Shown here piece by piece: positions 24,769 to 38,100 of a stretch of 64,000 nucleotides of DNA (within the stretch, counting starts at the first letter, position 1; each line of letters begins with the position of its first letter). The position numbers and the translations under genes are program-made. Source of the DNA: Chaunax sp. Z400 (taxonomy: Eukaryota > Chordata > Actinopteri > Lophiiformes > Chaunacidae); NCBI GenBank assembly GCA_037577475.1, contig CM075195.1, forward strand, positions 28,321,399 to 28,385,398, read 5' to 3'. Under the pieces are notes generated by a model, which ran no database searches, was not told where the DNA came from, and saw only the letters and a list, made by a program, of their open reading frames with translations.

Positions 24769-27215
24769 GCAGCTGGAGCCACAACCAGGTCCTGAGTTAG
24801 AGCCCAGAGCCCCAACACCACCTACACAAGGCAGGGCAACATGCCACCTACCTTACTGACCCCCAAGACGTGGCTCTCTCTCTCTGTCTCTCTCATCCTC
24901 TCCATTATTTCTCGTCTCCATTCCCTCTTCTTGTCCTGTCACTGTTCTGTACTTGATTCATTTGCTCATTGTGTTAAGAGCCAGTTTAATTTGTCCTGTG
25001 GAGGAGGAGGAAGAGGAGGCTTACGCTACTAAAACAAGTCACACCAATGACAGACAACCCAACAGTCACTGATACGAACAGAGAAATAGATATTCGTACA
25101 TAAGACATATGTAGTTAATCGGTTTGTTCTGCCACTCTATATAAGAAACATGCTCGTCCAGCATTACCCAGCAGTGGCTTCAAGCCACACACATTAAACA
25201 CACAGGAATAAACTAGCAGCGGTGAAGACCGACTCTTGTGTCTTGTGATGGACTTACAGCTGATGGTCAGCTGAAAGAGGAAATAAGTCTCTGTACCAGC
25301 AGGGGGGGGTAGTGAAAGGTAGACCAGAAGACCTAGGAGAGTGGATATATACAAACTGTTGTTATGATAGAGCAGCGTTTCTGTTTCACACAACTCTTCA
25401 GTCAACACCCAAACAGTTTCAGTTTGTCTTTAAGTATTAATGCATTGAATGATCGATTGAATGATCATGCCCTTGTGACTAGTCCTTGGCTCTCGATCCT
25501 CTTCCGTTTCTCTTCCCATGCACTGGTTCACTTTAGCTGAACAATCAATCAGAGTGATTTCTCTCACCAATATTCAACAGACACATTCGGACGCAAAGCC
25601 CCTGACAAAGGCCAGCTAGTGCCAAGAGTGTGGGACACACCAAAAACTAGGGCCGCAGACGCTAACGGTCCGTCGCTGGGCTCTAACAGCCCACAGTTGT
25701 CTGAGTATCCACAGATTGTAAAGGGCAACTTAGTGGTGCTCACAGATGGCCTTCAGTCTAGTGAGAGAGCGGCTCACCCAGAGACCAGTCTGTCTGTCCA
25801 CCAGTCACAGTTGTGGCCATCGTTGGAGATTGTATTGATTGTACAAGCTGTGAGAAAGGTAGCATACTATCCTCTAATGGGATGGTGTAGTATTATAAAG
25901 GAAGAGCTGGCCCAAAGCCCCACCTTGTCAGTGGACATTCAGTGACATCAGAGTTACTTGTAGCATATATTTAATGATATTCTTGCCATTGATTAGTGTG
26001 TGATTACACCCACTGATAAAACGGCCCTCAGTCCATTAGATAGTTTATCTTAAACTAACATCTTTTTCCTGGTTGATTGTCATTTCAAGCGTTTTAGGAG
26101 AATAGTGGATTTATTAGGTTGATTTTCATCTTTTCTATGCATTTCATTGTTTTCTTTGTCTCCAGCCTTGGTTGCATGGAGCTGAAACAGACCTAAATTA
26201 CTCCATGTGTATCTGTTTTTATCTACATCCCATCATGTCCTCATAACTAAACAGAACGAATATAAAAGATCATTACTATACTTACTAATATTCCATTCCA
26301 TTTACATAAACCAGCATGATAGAAACACAATGTTTTTGATTATTGACAGTGACCTTCTCTCACTGCACAGTTTTTTTTGTTCTTGTAATATATTGATTTT
26401 TGAACTTTGAGACTTGAAGTGCTGTGTACATATACAACTGTATGTTTTTTTGTGAATCATAAAACATTTGAAGATGCTTCAATAAGTAGAACAAGTATCT
26501 TTTATCACATCTTCAGTTGTCGTTTCCAGTTAGATGGGGCATTATAGCTTTGTACTTTTTTGCTTTTCTACCAACATCTCTGCTCCCTGTCTGTGCCAAA
26601 GTGTGGTATGGACTAAATTATTGAAAGGAAACAGCAAGTCAAAATTGGACTATTTGTTAATTTTTCATTTAAAAATCTTCTGTTACCCCTGAAATGACAA
26701 TTGTGGTTGTTTTATCATATAAGCTTTAGATCTTTTTTCATTTGAATTATATTTGAAGAATGTCTGTGATGAATAGCAAAGCGATCTTTACATAAGATTA
26801 TGCAGACGCAACCTGCATGAGTAATTAGTTATTAATGACATGGATTATGGACTTGATCATATTAATAGGTGGGATCTGAATATGTGCTGCTTATATTGGT
26901 AATTTATCCACCACTGAATGGGAGGATTGTGTTTATAATGCAGCTCTGCTAAATGCTCAGTGTAACCTTATGCTTCAGTGTTGGGCCATTCAACCATGTC
27001 TTCTGCTGCCGGATGTGTGTTTGTGTACTCTATGTACATTCATGTTTGGTTGTTGTGCAGTTGTGATTCCCTGCTGAACATATATGATCATGATGGCTTT
27101 TTTTTCTTTTCTTTTTTTGCATCACGACATTTTGGTGGGAACGACTTGCTTGTTGTTTTTAAGATTGCCCTGTGCTATTGACTGCTGTTAATAAAGTCCA
27201 TTATACAACAGAATC
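24769..27215 (+). other. pcmtd2: pcmtd2 3' UTR
   Basis: Non-coding, AT-rich toward the end, with AATAAA at 27190-27195 after a GT-rich stretch. No transposon is recognised inside. The boundary is inferred from the poly(A) signal. Confidence 0.55.
27190..27195 (+). terminator. pcmtd2: Probable pcmtd2 poly(A) signal
   Basis: Perfect AATAAA in the sense direction, the last such hexamer before the convergent kif3b gene. Confidence 0.5.
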
Positions 27216-28017
27216 CAGTTGCAAATGAAATAATTTGATTAATTTAACATTAGTGCTGAGTGATGGAGGAAGATTTCAGAACTAAAACTACTAATAAAAC
27301 ACTGAAAATACATTCCAAACCTTACCTGAATGAAAGCATGTATACCAGGAAAGCATGAAGAGTAAAAGTACTCAGTCCCTTTACTGCTACATTCCTTGGT
27401 TTGTAACCAGGCCTACTTTATTGTGTGTGTGGATAGTTTAAACTACAACAACGCATCATTTTCTGTAAGATCAATGTGTGCTTGTAACGTCGCTGTATGA
27501 CAATATATTTTGCAACTATTACAAGAGGGTTTTTAAATAGTTTATCTGGAGAAGTGGGAGAACGTTCGCAATCCAGAAAGGATTCAAAAAGAAAACAGAT
27601 TTGGAGATATGAACTGAATGAATGAAAGGAGGTTGTACAGGACTGGAAGCTGCTTAAAGAGTGCTGCTTTGACTTGAAAGAATTCATTTGACACCTGACG
27701 TTCATTTTCCACCTTTAAAAACCCAGATTTAGTTGGCCTGTAACTGTGTGAAAGAAGACTGAAGAGTCCAGCCTCAGAAATAGGGATTAACAAAGGAACA
27801 CTGTCAAAATGTCATTTGGACTAGTTAACATGGTCATTTAGGTTTGACATGTTACAAACATATTTTCACATGCAGATATCTGAGTGGTCAAAACTGATTT
27901 ACACATATCTTTAATTATAGACATCAGTAATTCCTTTTGAAGTTGTAGGAATGATGATTACAGATTTCTAGCATGTCCAATACGTTGCCCAAAATTACCA
28001 CATTCATTTTCAATATT

Positions 28018-28140
28018 ACCTCCGCCAAGAAGGTAATGAATATATCTGTCTGTTAGCAGGATAACTCAAAAATTCATAAAGGATCCAAGTAATATTCTCG
28101 ATTTGATCCAGAATGCTTAAATTTATAGGGCTCACAGAAA
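28018..28140 (-). repeat. SINE-like repeat tail, reverse orientation
   Basis: Starts with 'acctccgccaagaaggtaatg' and runs into 'tctgtctgttagcaggataa', the reverse of the tail seen at 43.44-43.54 kb ('gtaatcctgctaaaagacga...aacctccttggcagaagtaat'). Confidence 0.6.
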
Positions 28141-28917
28141 ATACACTACTGTGAGATGACAAATAATGACAGACTGAACTGAGACCAGATTATGGCTGAA
28201 ATTTGATGTATATTCAAAAAGTTAAGAAGCACGTAGATCCTGAAGAAAACCACCATTAGTAAAACATTGTTTTTCTTAAATATCTGTCAAAATAACAATG
28301 ACGACGATGTGATTCAAACATTATCTATAAATGGTAAACGTTAACGAGTAATCAAGTTACAGACTTGAAATTAATCAAATGAGTTTTTACCAGTTTGAGA
28401 AAAGAGAATTTCTCTTGGAATAGCTCTTAGTCACTTACATTATAGCTATTTTTATCTGGACTTTGTCAAAAAGTATAAGTTCTTTGGTGTGAAGGTCAGC
28501 TATGGGCTGAGTTCACCAGAGAACAAACAGTCTTTATAGGAACTCAAACCACTTCACGACATTCACACAGGCTGCAGGGTGTGTGATGCAACGCTTTCTA
28601 TCCAGTCGCCTCAGTATCTTGACACTTTGACCAGCAGGTGGAGCCAGGGATCGAACCACCAACCTTCCAATCAGTGGAATATGGCTGGCAAGAATATGTA
28701 AAAGTAACTGAGGTAAAAAAAGAAAGAAAAAAAAAAGATCATAAGGAACATAATTGAAATGGTAAAAAGTGTCAGACTTCTTCCTCTGGGGTTGTACAGT
28801 TGGAAGTATCCCATTGTATATTTGGTTTATAGGTAAAATCTATTATTCATCAGCTGTTTGCAACAACCAAATCGAACAAGAACAGTTTAAATAGATCAAT
28901 ACAGACACCAGCTTCTG

Positions 28918-29075
28918 GCAGCTTTCCTGAGGAGAATTTTAGCCCATTCCTCCTGGGCAAAGGCCTCCAGTTCTGGAATACTCCTGAGGTTACATGCTGC
29001 AACCACCTCCTTCAAATCTCCTCGCTTCACTGTATGCTTCAGTTTAACATCTGACTTACATTTTGTGTTGAATGT
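28918..29075. repeat. Probable DNA-transposon fragment
   Basis: The phrases 'cccattcctcctgggcaaag' and 'gcctccagttctggaatact' resemble a common fish Tc1/hAT-type transposase region in antisense. Too short to classify. Confidence 0.35.
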
Positions 29076-32000
29076 GGGGAGAAAAAAAGTAACAAACTTA
29101 AAATCTGTTGTATTTAATTATTTAAATGTGGGTTATTCCAAGCAGTTGATAAATAGTATATTTTGTCAATAAATCTAATATGCAATGGGGGTTGAATATT
29201 CTGCTTTGACTGTCTTAAATAATCAAGAGACACTAAACAAGTAAAAGACAGAGGCCACCGACAATTACTGCAGCATTATTGTCATTTGGCTAGAAAACAA
29301 CACCAGCACATTGAAGTTGGTCACAAAAGTCTTACAAATGGAGTTTGTCTCCAGTGATGTGATTATGGGATACAGATGAAATGTATTCAATAACATTAAG
29401 ACATTCACCTAAGATTGATTCCAAACGTATTATCAAGCTTGCTAACATCATGCGCAAGTGTACAGCACTGCAATGTTACTTACATGTGGGGCTTTACTCT
29501 GAAGATTGTTTGTTTATCAGGTTAAATGTACAGTGACCATGTAAATATGCAGCCGACATGATTCTCCCAGTTCATTCTGTAAAACCACAACAGTGTGCAA
29601 CAGTCGGCCCATGTTGTCATCTTCCATGTGGAGAACTTAGACATCTTTTAGTGTATACACACACTCAAAAGCATTATCCTTGATCAGTAAAAAAAAAAAG
29701 ACATGATGCAAAAAATAAATGTCAACATTAAATTACAAAGCTCAAAAATAAAACTATTTCAAAGAAAAACAAACTGAATATAAACGTATATCTACATCTG
29801 TATGTAAAAATGAAAGATTACAGTAAGTTAGATTTTTTCAATATGGAAACCCATTTTTGTATTTCTATACATCTGCAAAAGTGACTGAGGATTGCCCATC
29901 AATCATGTCTACATATAATCATTGCTAAATATCTAAACACAAAAGGTTTGCAGCGGTGGGTCAAACAGCAAGTACCTCCCAACTTTTAACAAATGATTGC
30001 TTGCTCTTAAACAGACACCATCAAACGCACACATCACAAGTATTTGAGAGGATTGAAGTTGCTATTTGACCAAGGCCTGTTGAAATATCAGTGGGTTTGT
30101 AATACCTGACTCAGTAGCAGCGAGCAGACAGCACACATCTTATAGTCCAGAGAATGGGGAACAGTGAGCAGCAGAGGCAGGCTGCTGAATCACAGAGATC
30201 AAAACTGCATATTATTCATCTGTATGCATACAACTGGAATGGTGGAGTTTTCACATCCATTCAAGTCCACAGTGACTGAGGTTTGTGGCACCACTACAGT
30301 ACTTACAACAGCACTCCCCTGGGCTCTTATTCAGTTCTCTCCAAGGACCACTAAGATCAATACAAAGGTGGAAGTTGGTTTTTTTAAAGAAAAAAAAAAG
30401 GTGTGCCTTCCCTTGCTGTGGTCCTTATTCAGAAACCTACTTGAATACATCTCCATACAATGAGTGCATCCCTTTCAGGGCCATGGTCATAACCATTCCC
30501 TGATGCTGGAATGATGCAGTGCCCAAACAAACTGTGGTCGTGATTTGAGAATTTGTGTGCACACATCAAAATAAAGGAATAAAACTTAAGGACAACAGGT
30601 TAAGGCACCTTGGAACCCTGATGACTTTGGGGCCCATTCCAGGACAGTAAGTCTGAAGTGATCCAGGGTGTGGGTTTCATTGATCGGCTGTGTCAGGATC
30701 AACTGCAACAACATGCAACCTAGAATGTGTACATCAGTGGGTGTTTGTGTAAACTTGTTGAGCTCCCATCTCTCATCATTCCCCACCTCTAGAACAACAG
30801 CATCTACTTATTACAGCAACTTGTGACGGAGCAACCCTGTAGTGTGCTTTACAATCATATAGAGTTAAAGGAACAGTTGAACATTTTAGGAAAGACACAA
30901 GGGCTAAAATGACACATCGTGGTCTTTAGGGGAGTTGTATGCTGTAAATATTTATTGGCTGGCCGCATCAACATCCTGCTGCTCATCACAATGAGGCTGC
31001 CAGTGAAGACTACTGAAATAAATGAATTGCCACTAGTGTCATATTTAGCAAAACCATACGGGAGCGCAAGTATCTGGTGATACGATACATATCAAGGTAC
31101 AGGGGTTACAATACAGTATACTGTGATACTGTAAGCAAGGAGAATGATTGTTCCTTAGGCCTGTGTTCTTTGTAGCTGTACTCGTGATGTGAGACGACTT
31201 CTTCAAGTCTCAGCTGAAAGAAACAGTATCTCAGTATACTCCAGAGTATCATTGTTGTCTTACACCCTTATGGGAGTGGTATCAATCCCCTCATCAAACT
31301 CTCAAAGCAAATAGCTTATTTCCCAAAATGTTGAAGTATTCCTTCTTCACATAAAACAAATGCACATACGACTTAAAGCTCCATTCTAACAGTCCCGATG
31401 GAAAAAACATAATATACCGACATCCACACACAACCTGTAGTAAAACAACATGACAAATATTTATACACACACAGCCTGTTGGTGACAAGTGCAGCAGAGC
31501 TGCCAAGTCCATGTGTCTTTACATCAACCCACCCCCATACAGTACGAGATGGAACGACAACATACACTCAGATCTGGGAAGATAGGAAGGAGGAGTGCAT
31601 TAAAGATACTGCAGTTTAAGGGGCGGAGCTCTAAGCCCACCTTCATTGTCTCCCTGTACGTTAAGAACACTGTGACACATAGAAGACATCAGTGGCCTTT
31701 GTGTACATGAGATATATATAGATATATATATATATGTAGATATGTAGGGAAAGATAACAGCAGTGTAGAGTGATGTGAGGCTTCAAGTGTGGTTGTTGTC
31801 ATGGCGTTGTTTTGACTCACACTCAACATCATGAGGGGTCACACCTCTCTAAGGGGAAAAGCTCATAACAGTGGGGTGGTTACAGTTAAAAACTACAAAG
31901 CAGCATTAGTCGTTAAGTTTTCTTTATCGTTTGCAGGATTTAAAACTCTGTCACCCCCCCCCCAAAAAAACCAACCAAAAAAAACAAAACAAACAACAAC

Positions 32001-32085
32001 AACAAGAAAACACATTCCCTCAAAGTTGAGTCCCAAAGTGGCAAGGTGCACAAGAGGTTGGTGATATTAGTAGTAGTAGGAAGCG

Positions 32086-32191
32086 TCACTTGGGCACCAG
32101 GCCGCGGCATTGTGGGTAAAAGGGGGATCCTGGACTGGAGTGGCTGAATGGAGAGGACGGGGTGCTCGACTTCTTTCCTGTTTTTGGTCGA
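32086..32191 (-). CDS. kif3b: kif3b terminal coding exon
   Basis: Acceptor TTTCCTCAG then 34 residues, RPKTGKKSSTPSSPFSH onward, ending CRGLVPK and TGA (32086-32088). It completes the split Gly codon left by the exon ending at 40241 (donor GG|GTAAGA). The Ser/Pro-rich C-terminus matches the KIF3B tail, so the 8 kb between these exons is a true intron. Confidence 0.92.
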
Positions 32192-35100
32192 CTGAGGAAA
32201 CAACAGCGGAGGGTTAAATAGATTGTGAGAATGATACACAACAGATTTTATAACAGTACTACAAAAATGTAGTTTAGGTTGCAAAAACTAGTCACCAACA
32301 CCAACATTTCTTCAGACAAGTAAGCTGTTCAAGTCCTGGGAGCAGCAGGAGAAACTTTCTCTATCTGTATAACTGGACTAAAATGAAGAAACTGATGGAA
32401 TATCAGCACAGTATTGGACTACGTGAATAACTAAAGGGTCAGCAGAGTGTCTAGTCTGCCTTGACCAAAGAAGAAGAAACCCCTGTTTGCCTATTTGTTA
32501 TGTTGTTATTGTTGCTACCAAAGTGCTTACGTATTGAAATATTCCCTGGTAAATCTTATACAGTTTACATACTATCGACTTCATACTCTGGTTTGTAGTG
32601 CTATGCTAAACAGCATGTTGGTAAGGAATGTCAGATGGTGTCAATGGCTGTGTGTTAATGCTGAATGTTGGCTAACACTCTGCTAACATCCAAAACAGGG
32701 GGAAAAGCCCAGTTTTCTCCAACGGCAACTTATTCAGACATGAAGTTGAAGTTAAACTCACTTAAAGTTTCGACGTTCATCGACAGTTCAACTCTCCGTG
32801 AACGTTAGCTGCAGCCGCTACAGGGACCTGGGTTTCAAACATGGTATACTCTTCAGCTTTCCCACTACTCCTCCCAGTGTCGTCCCACAGTGTCGTCCCA
32901 CTACTCCCCCCAGTGTCGTCCCACAGTGTCGTCCCACTACTCCCCCCAGTGTCGTCCCACAGTGTCGTCCCACTACTCCCCCCAGTGTCGTCCCACAGTG
33001 TCGTCCCACTACTCCCCCCAGTGTCGTCCCACTACTCCCCCCAGTGTCGTCCCACTACTCCTCCCAGTGTCGTCCCACAATCCTCCATAAATGGTCAATG
33101 CTAAATAGCTCATGAATATGCTGACGTTGTTAAGGAACCTTTGTTGGACTATCAGTGAGGGAAAGATGGAGATGCTGAGTACGAGTGAACATGATCACTA
33201 TTTATAGCCACCAGATTGGCTCAAAGGTCATTTCAATATCATGAGTGGCACAATTAATTTGTTTTAGTGTAGTTGTTTAGCTTTATACCTTATTAGATAT
33301 GTGAGTGGTGAAAATAATAGGCCTAATATAGGATTAGATTTCAGTGGTGACTGTATTGTTTCAACAAAGTTCAAAAGTCAAAATGTATTGAAAAAAAGAT
33401 TCAGAACATTTTTATGTAATGAAATATTCTGCTTCTGTCCATATTTGTTGGTTTTTAGCCTTTAAAAAACAACATTCTTACTGCAGTCAGAAACTGTTTG
33501 CTATGGTGGCTGACAGGAGCAAATGCACTGCAACTTAAGAAAACACATGCAAGCACACAACACACTAGCAAATTAACAAAACATCTTCATCAGTTTGATA
33601 ACATGTGCACAGCATTTGGAGAATGCCCTGCACATACCACAACACATTAAGAACAATGCTGCAAAAGGCACAACACAAGACGTGAGGAAAACGCACTGCA
33701 AAAGCCACAACACAACAGAGGTGTTTCCAGAGGACACTTAAAACCGCTTGTTTAATCAATTTATTCAACTCAGTTGAAATGACAAAAACAGCCAGCGGAA
33801 TAATCACTGAATAATGAGAAAGGTTGCATCAGAGGAAGGCGTAAAACCACTTATATTTTAGCTCAACACCACTGACGGATATCGGACTCAAGTAACGCAA
33901 ACAGTGGCCAAACAGTTGGAAAATGTGTTGTTGTATTGTGGCTTTTGCAGTGCGTTCTCCTGATGTGTTGTGGCTTTTGCAGTTCTTTTTCCTGATGTGT
34001 TGTGTTGTGGCTTTTGCAGTGCGTTCTCCTGATGTGTTGTGTTGTGGCTTTTGCAGTGCCTTCTCCTGATGTGTTGTGTTGTGGCTTTTGCAGTGCGTTC
34101 TCCTGATGTGTTGTGGCTTTTGCAGTGCGTTCTCCTGATGTGTTGTGGCTTTTGCAGTGCGTTCTCCTGATGTGTTGTGGCTTTTGCAGTGCGTTCTCCT
34201 GATGTGTTGTGGCTTTTGCAGTGCGTTCTCCTGATGTGTTGTGGCTTTTGCAGTGCCTTTTCCTGATGTGTTGTGTTGTGGCTTTTGCAGTGCCTTTTCC
34301 TGATGTGTTGTGTTGTGGCTTTTGCAGTGCGTTTTCCTGATGTGTTGTGGCTTTTGCAGTGCGTTTTCCTGATGTGTTGTGTTGTGGCTTTTGCAGTGCG
34401 TTTTCCTGATGTGTTGTGTTGTGGCTTTTGCAGTGCGTTTTCCTGTTGTGTTGTGTTGTGGCTTTTGCAGTGCGTTTTCCTGTTGTGTTGTGGCTTTTGC
34501 AGTGCGTTTTCCTGTTGTGTTGTGGCTTTTGCAGTGCGTTTTCCTGTTGTGTTGTGGCTTTTGCAGTGCGTTTTCCTGTTGTGTTGTGGCTTTTGCAGTG
34601 CGTTTTCCTGATGTGTTGTGGCTTTTGCAGTACGTTTTCCTGATGTGTTGTGTTGTGGCTTTTGCAGTGCCTTTTCCTGATGTGTTGTGGCTTTTGCAGT
34701 GCCTTTTCCTGATGTGTTGTGGCTTTTGCAGTGCCTTTTCCTGATGTGTTGTGGCTTTTGCAGTGCGTTCTCCTGATGTGTTGTGTTGTGGCTTTTGCAG
34801 TGCGTTCTCCTGATGTGTTGTGTTGTGGCTTTTGCCGTGCCTTTTCCTGATGTGTTGTGGCTTTTGCAGTGCGTTCTCCTGATGTGTTGTGTTGTGGCTT
34901 TTGCAGTGCCTTTTCCTGATGTGTTGTGGCTTTTGCAGTGCCTTTTCCTGATGTGTTGTGGCTTTTGCAGTGCGTTTTCCTGATGTGTTGTGGCTTTTGC
35001 AGTGCGTTCTCCTGATGTGTTGTGGCTTTTGCAGTGCCTTTTCCTGATGTGTTGTGGCTTTTGCAGTGCATTCTCCTGATGTGTTGTGTTGTGGCCTTTG

Positions 35101-38100
35101 CAGTGCCTTTTCCTGATGTGTTGTGGCTTTTGCAGTGCGTTCTCCTGATGTGTTGTGTTGTGGCTTTTGCAGTGCGTTCTCCTGATGTGTTGTGTTGTGG
35201 CTTTTGCAGTGCCTTTTCCTGATGTGTTGTGTTGTGGCTTTTGCAGTGCCTTTTCCTGATGTGTTGTGTTGTGGCTTTTGCAGTGCCTGTTCCTGATGTG
35301 TTGTGTTGTGGCTTTTGCAGTGCCTGTTCCTGATGTGTTGTGGCTTTTGCAGTGCCTGTTCCTGATGTGTTGTGGCTTTTGCAGTGCCTTTTCCTGATGT
35401 GTTGTGTTGTGGCTTTTGCATTGCGTTCTCCTGATGTGTTGTGTTGTGGCTTTTGCATTGCGTTCTCCTGATGTGTTGTGGCTTTTGCAGTTCGTTCTCC
35501 TGATGTATTGTGGCTTTTCCAGTGCGTTCTCCTGATGTGTTGTGGCTTTTGCAGTGCGTTCTCCTGATGTGTTGTGGCTTTTGCAGTGCCTTTTCCTGAT
35601 GTGTTGTGTTGTGGCTTTTGCAGTACGTTTTCCTGATGTGTTGTGTTGTGGCTTTTGCAGTGCGTTTTCCTGATGTGTTGTGGCTTTTGCAGTGCGTTTT
35701 CCTGATGTGTTGTGGCTTTTGCAGTGCGTTTTCCTGATGTGTTGTGGCTTTTGCAGTGCATTTTCCTGATGTGTTGTGGCTTTTGCAGTGCGTTTTCCTG
35801 ATGTGTTGTGGCTTTTGCAGTGCGTTTTCCTGATGTCTTGTGTTGTGGCTTTTGCAGTGCGTTTTCCTGATGTGTTGTGTTGTGGTTTTTGCAGTACGTT
35901 TTCCTGATTTGTTGTGGCTTTTGCAGTGCGTTTTCCTGATGTGTTGTGGCTTTTGCAGTGCATTTTCCTGATGTGTTGTGGCTTTTGCAGTGCATTTTCC
36001 TGATGTGTTGTGGCTTTTGCAGTGCGTTTTCCTGATGTCTTGTGTTGTGGCTTTTGCAGTACGTTTTCCTTATGTGTTGTGGCTTTTGCAGTGCGTTTTC
36101 CTGATGTGTTGTGTTGTGGCTTTTGCAGTGCCTTTTCTTGATGTGTTGTGGCTTTTGCAGTGCATTTTCCTGATGTGTTGTGGCTTTTGCAGTGCCTTTT
36201 CCTGATGTGTTGTGGCTTTTGCAGTACGTTTTCCTGATGTGTTGTGTTGTGGCTTTTGCAGTGCCTTTTCCTGATGTGTTGTGTTGTGGCTTTTGCAGTT
36301 CCTTTTCCTGATGTGTTGTGTTGTGGCTTTTGCAGTGCCTTTTCCTGATGTGTTGTGTTGTGGCTTTTGCAGTGCCTGTTCCTGATGTGTTGTGGCTTTT
36401 GCAGTGCCTTTTCCTGATGTGTTGTGTTGTGGCTTTTGCATTGCGTTCTCCTGATGTTTTGTGGCTATTGCAGTTCGTTCTCCTGATGTATTGTGGCTTT
36501 TCCAGTGCGTTCTCCTGATGTGTTGTGGCTTTTGCAGTGCGTTCTCCTGATGTGTTGTGGCTTTTGCAGTGCCTTTTCCTGATGTGTTGTGTTGTGGCTT
36601 TTGCAGTGCGTTTTCCTGATGTGTTGTGGCTTTTGCAGTGCGTTTTCCTGATGTGTTGTGGCTTTTGCAGTGCGTTTTCCTGATGTGTTGTGGCTTTTGC
36701 AGTACGTTTTCCTGATGTGTTGTGGCTTTTGCAGTGCATTTTCCTGATGTGTTGTGGCTTTTGCAGTGCGTTTTCCTGATGTGTTGTGGCTTTTGCAGTG
36801 CGTTTTCCTGATGTCTTGTGTTGTGGCTTTTGCAGTGCGTTTTCCTGATGTGTTGTGTTGTGGTTTTTGCAGTACGTTTTCCTGATTTGTTGTGGCTTTT
36901 GCAGTGCGTTTTCCTGATGTGTTGTGGCTTTTGCAGTGCATTTTCCTGATGTGTTGTGGCTTTTGCAGTGCGTTTTCCTGATGTGTTGTGTTGTGGCTTT
37001 TGCAGTGCGTTTTCCTGATGTGTTGTGTTGTGGCTTTTGCAGTGCGTTTTCCTGATGTGTTGTGGCTTTTGCAGTGCGTTTTCCTGATGTGTTGTGTTGT
37101 GGTTTTTGCAGTGCGTTTTCCCGATGTGTTGTGGCTTTTGCAGTGCGTTTTCCTGATTTGTTGTGGCTTTTGCAGTGCGTTTTCCTGATGTGTTGTGTTG
37201 TGGCTTTTGCAGTGCCTTTTCTTGATGTGTTGTGGCTTCTGCAGTGTGTTTTCCTGATGTGTTGTGGCTTTTGCAGTGCCTTTTCCTGATGTGTTGTGGC
37301 TTTTGCAGTACGTTTTCCTGATGTGTTGTGTTGTGGCTTTTGCAGTGCGTTTTCCTGATGTGTTGTGTTGTGGTTTTTGCAGTGTGTTTTCCTGATGTGT
37401 TGTGTTGTGGTTTTTGCAGTGCGTTTTCCTGATGTGTTGTGTTGTGGCTTTTGCAGTGCATTTTCCTGATGTGTTGTGGCTTTTGCAGTGCGTTTTCCTG
37501 ATGTGTTGTGGCTTTTGCAGTGCGTTTTCCTGATGTGTTGTGTTGTGGTTTTTGCAGTGCGTTTTCCCGATGTGTTGTGGCTTTTGCAGTGCGTTTTCCT
37601 GATGTGTTGTGTTGTGGCTTTTGCAGTGCGTTTTCCTGATGTGTTGTGTTGTGGCTTTTGCAGTGCGTTTTCCTGATGTGTTGTGGCTTTTGCAGTGCGT
37701 TTTCCTGATGTGTTGTGTTGTGGATTTTGCAGTGCCTTTTCCTGATGTGTTGTGTTGTGGCTTTTGCAGTGCCTTTTCTTGATGTGTTGTGTTGTGGCTT
37801 TTGCAGTGCCTTTTCCTGATGTGTTGTGTTGTGGCTTTTGCAGTGCATTTTCCTGATGTGTTGTGGCTTTTGCAGTGCGTTTTCCTGATGTGTTGTGTTG
37901 TGGTTTTTGCAGTGCGTTTTCCCGATGTGTTGTGGCTTTTGCAGTGCGTTTTCCTGATTTGTTGTGGCTTTTGCAGTGCGTTTTCCTGATGTGTTGTGTT
38001 GTGGCTTTTGCAGTGCCTTTTCTTGATGTGTTGTGGCTTCTGCAGTGTGTTTTCCTGATGTGTTGTGGCTTTTGCAGTGCCTTTTCCTGATGTGTTGTGG

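Larger units (their letters stand above)
27216..32085. other. Convergent pcmtd2-kif3b intergenic region, including kif3b 3' UTR
   Basis: No coding region is recognised. The part next to 32085 must hold the kif3b 3' UTR on the minus strand; a minus-strand AATAAA (plus TTTATT) is present near 30949-30954, but which signal is used is unknown. Repeat fragments at 28.0 and 28.9 kb are listed separately. A short TA/GATA run lies near 31705-31735. Confidence 0.5.
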
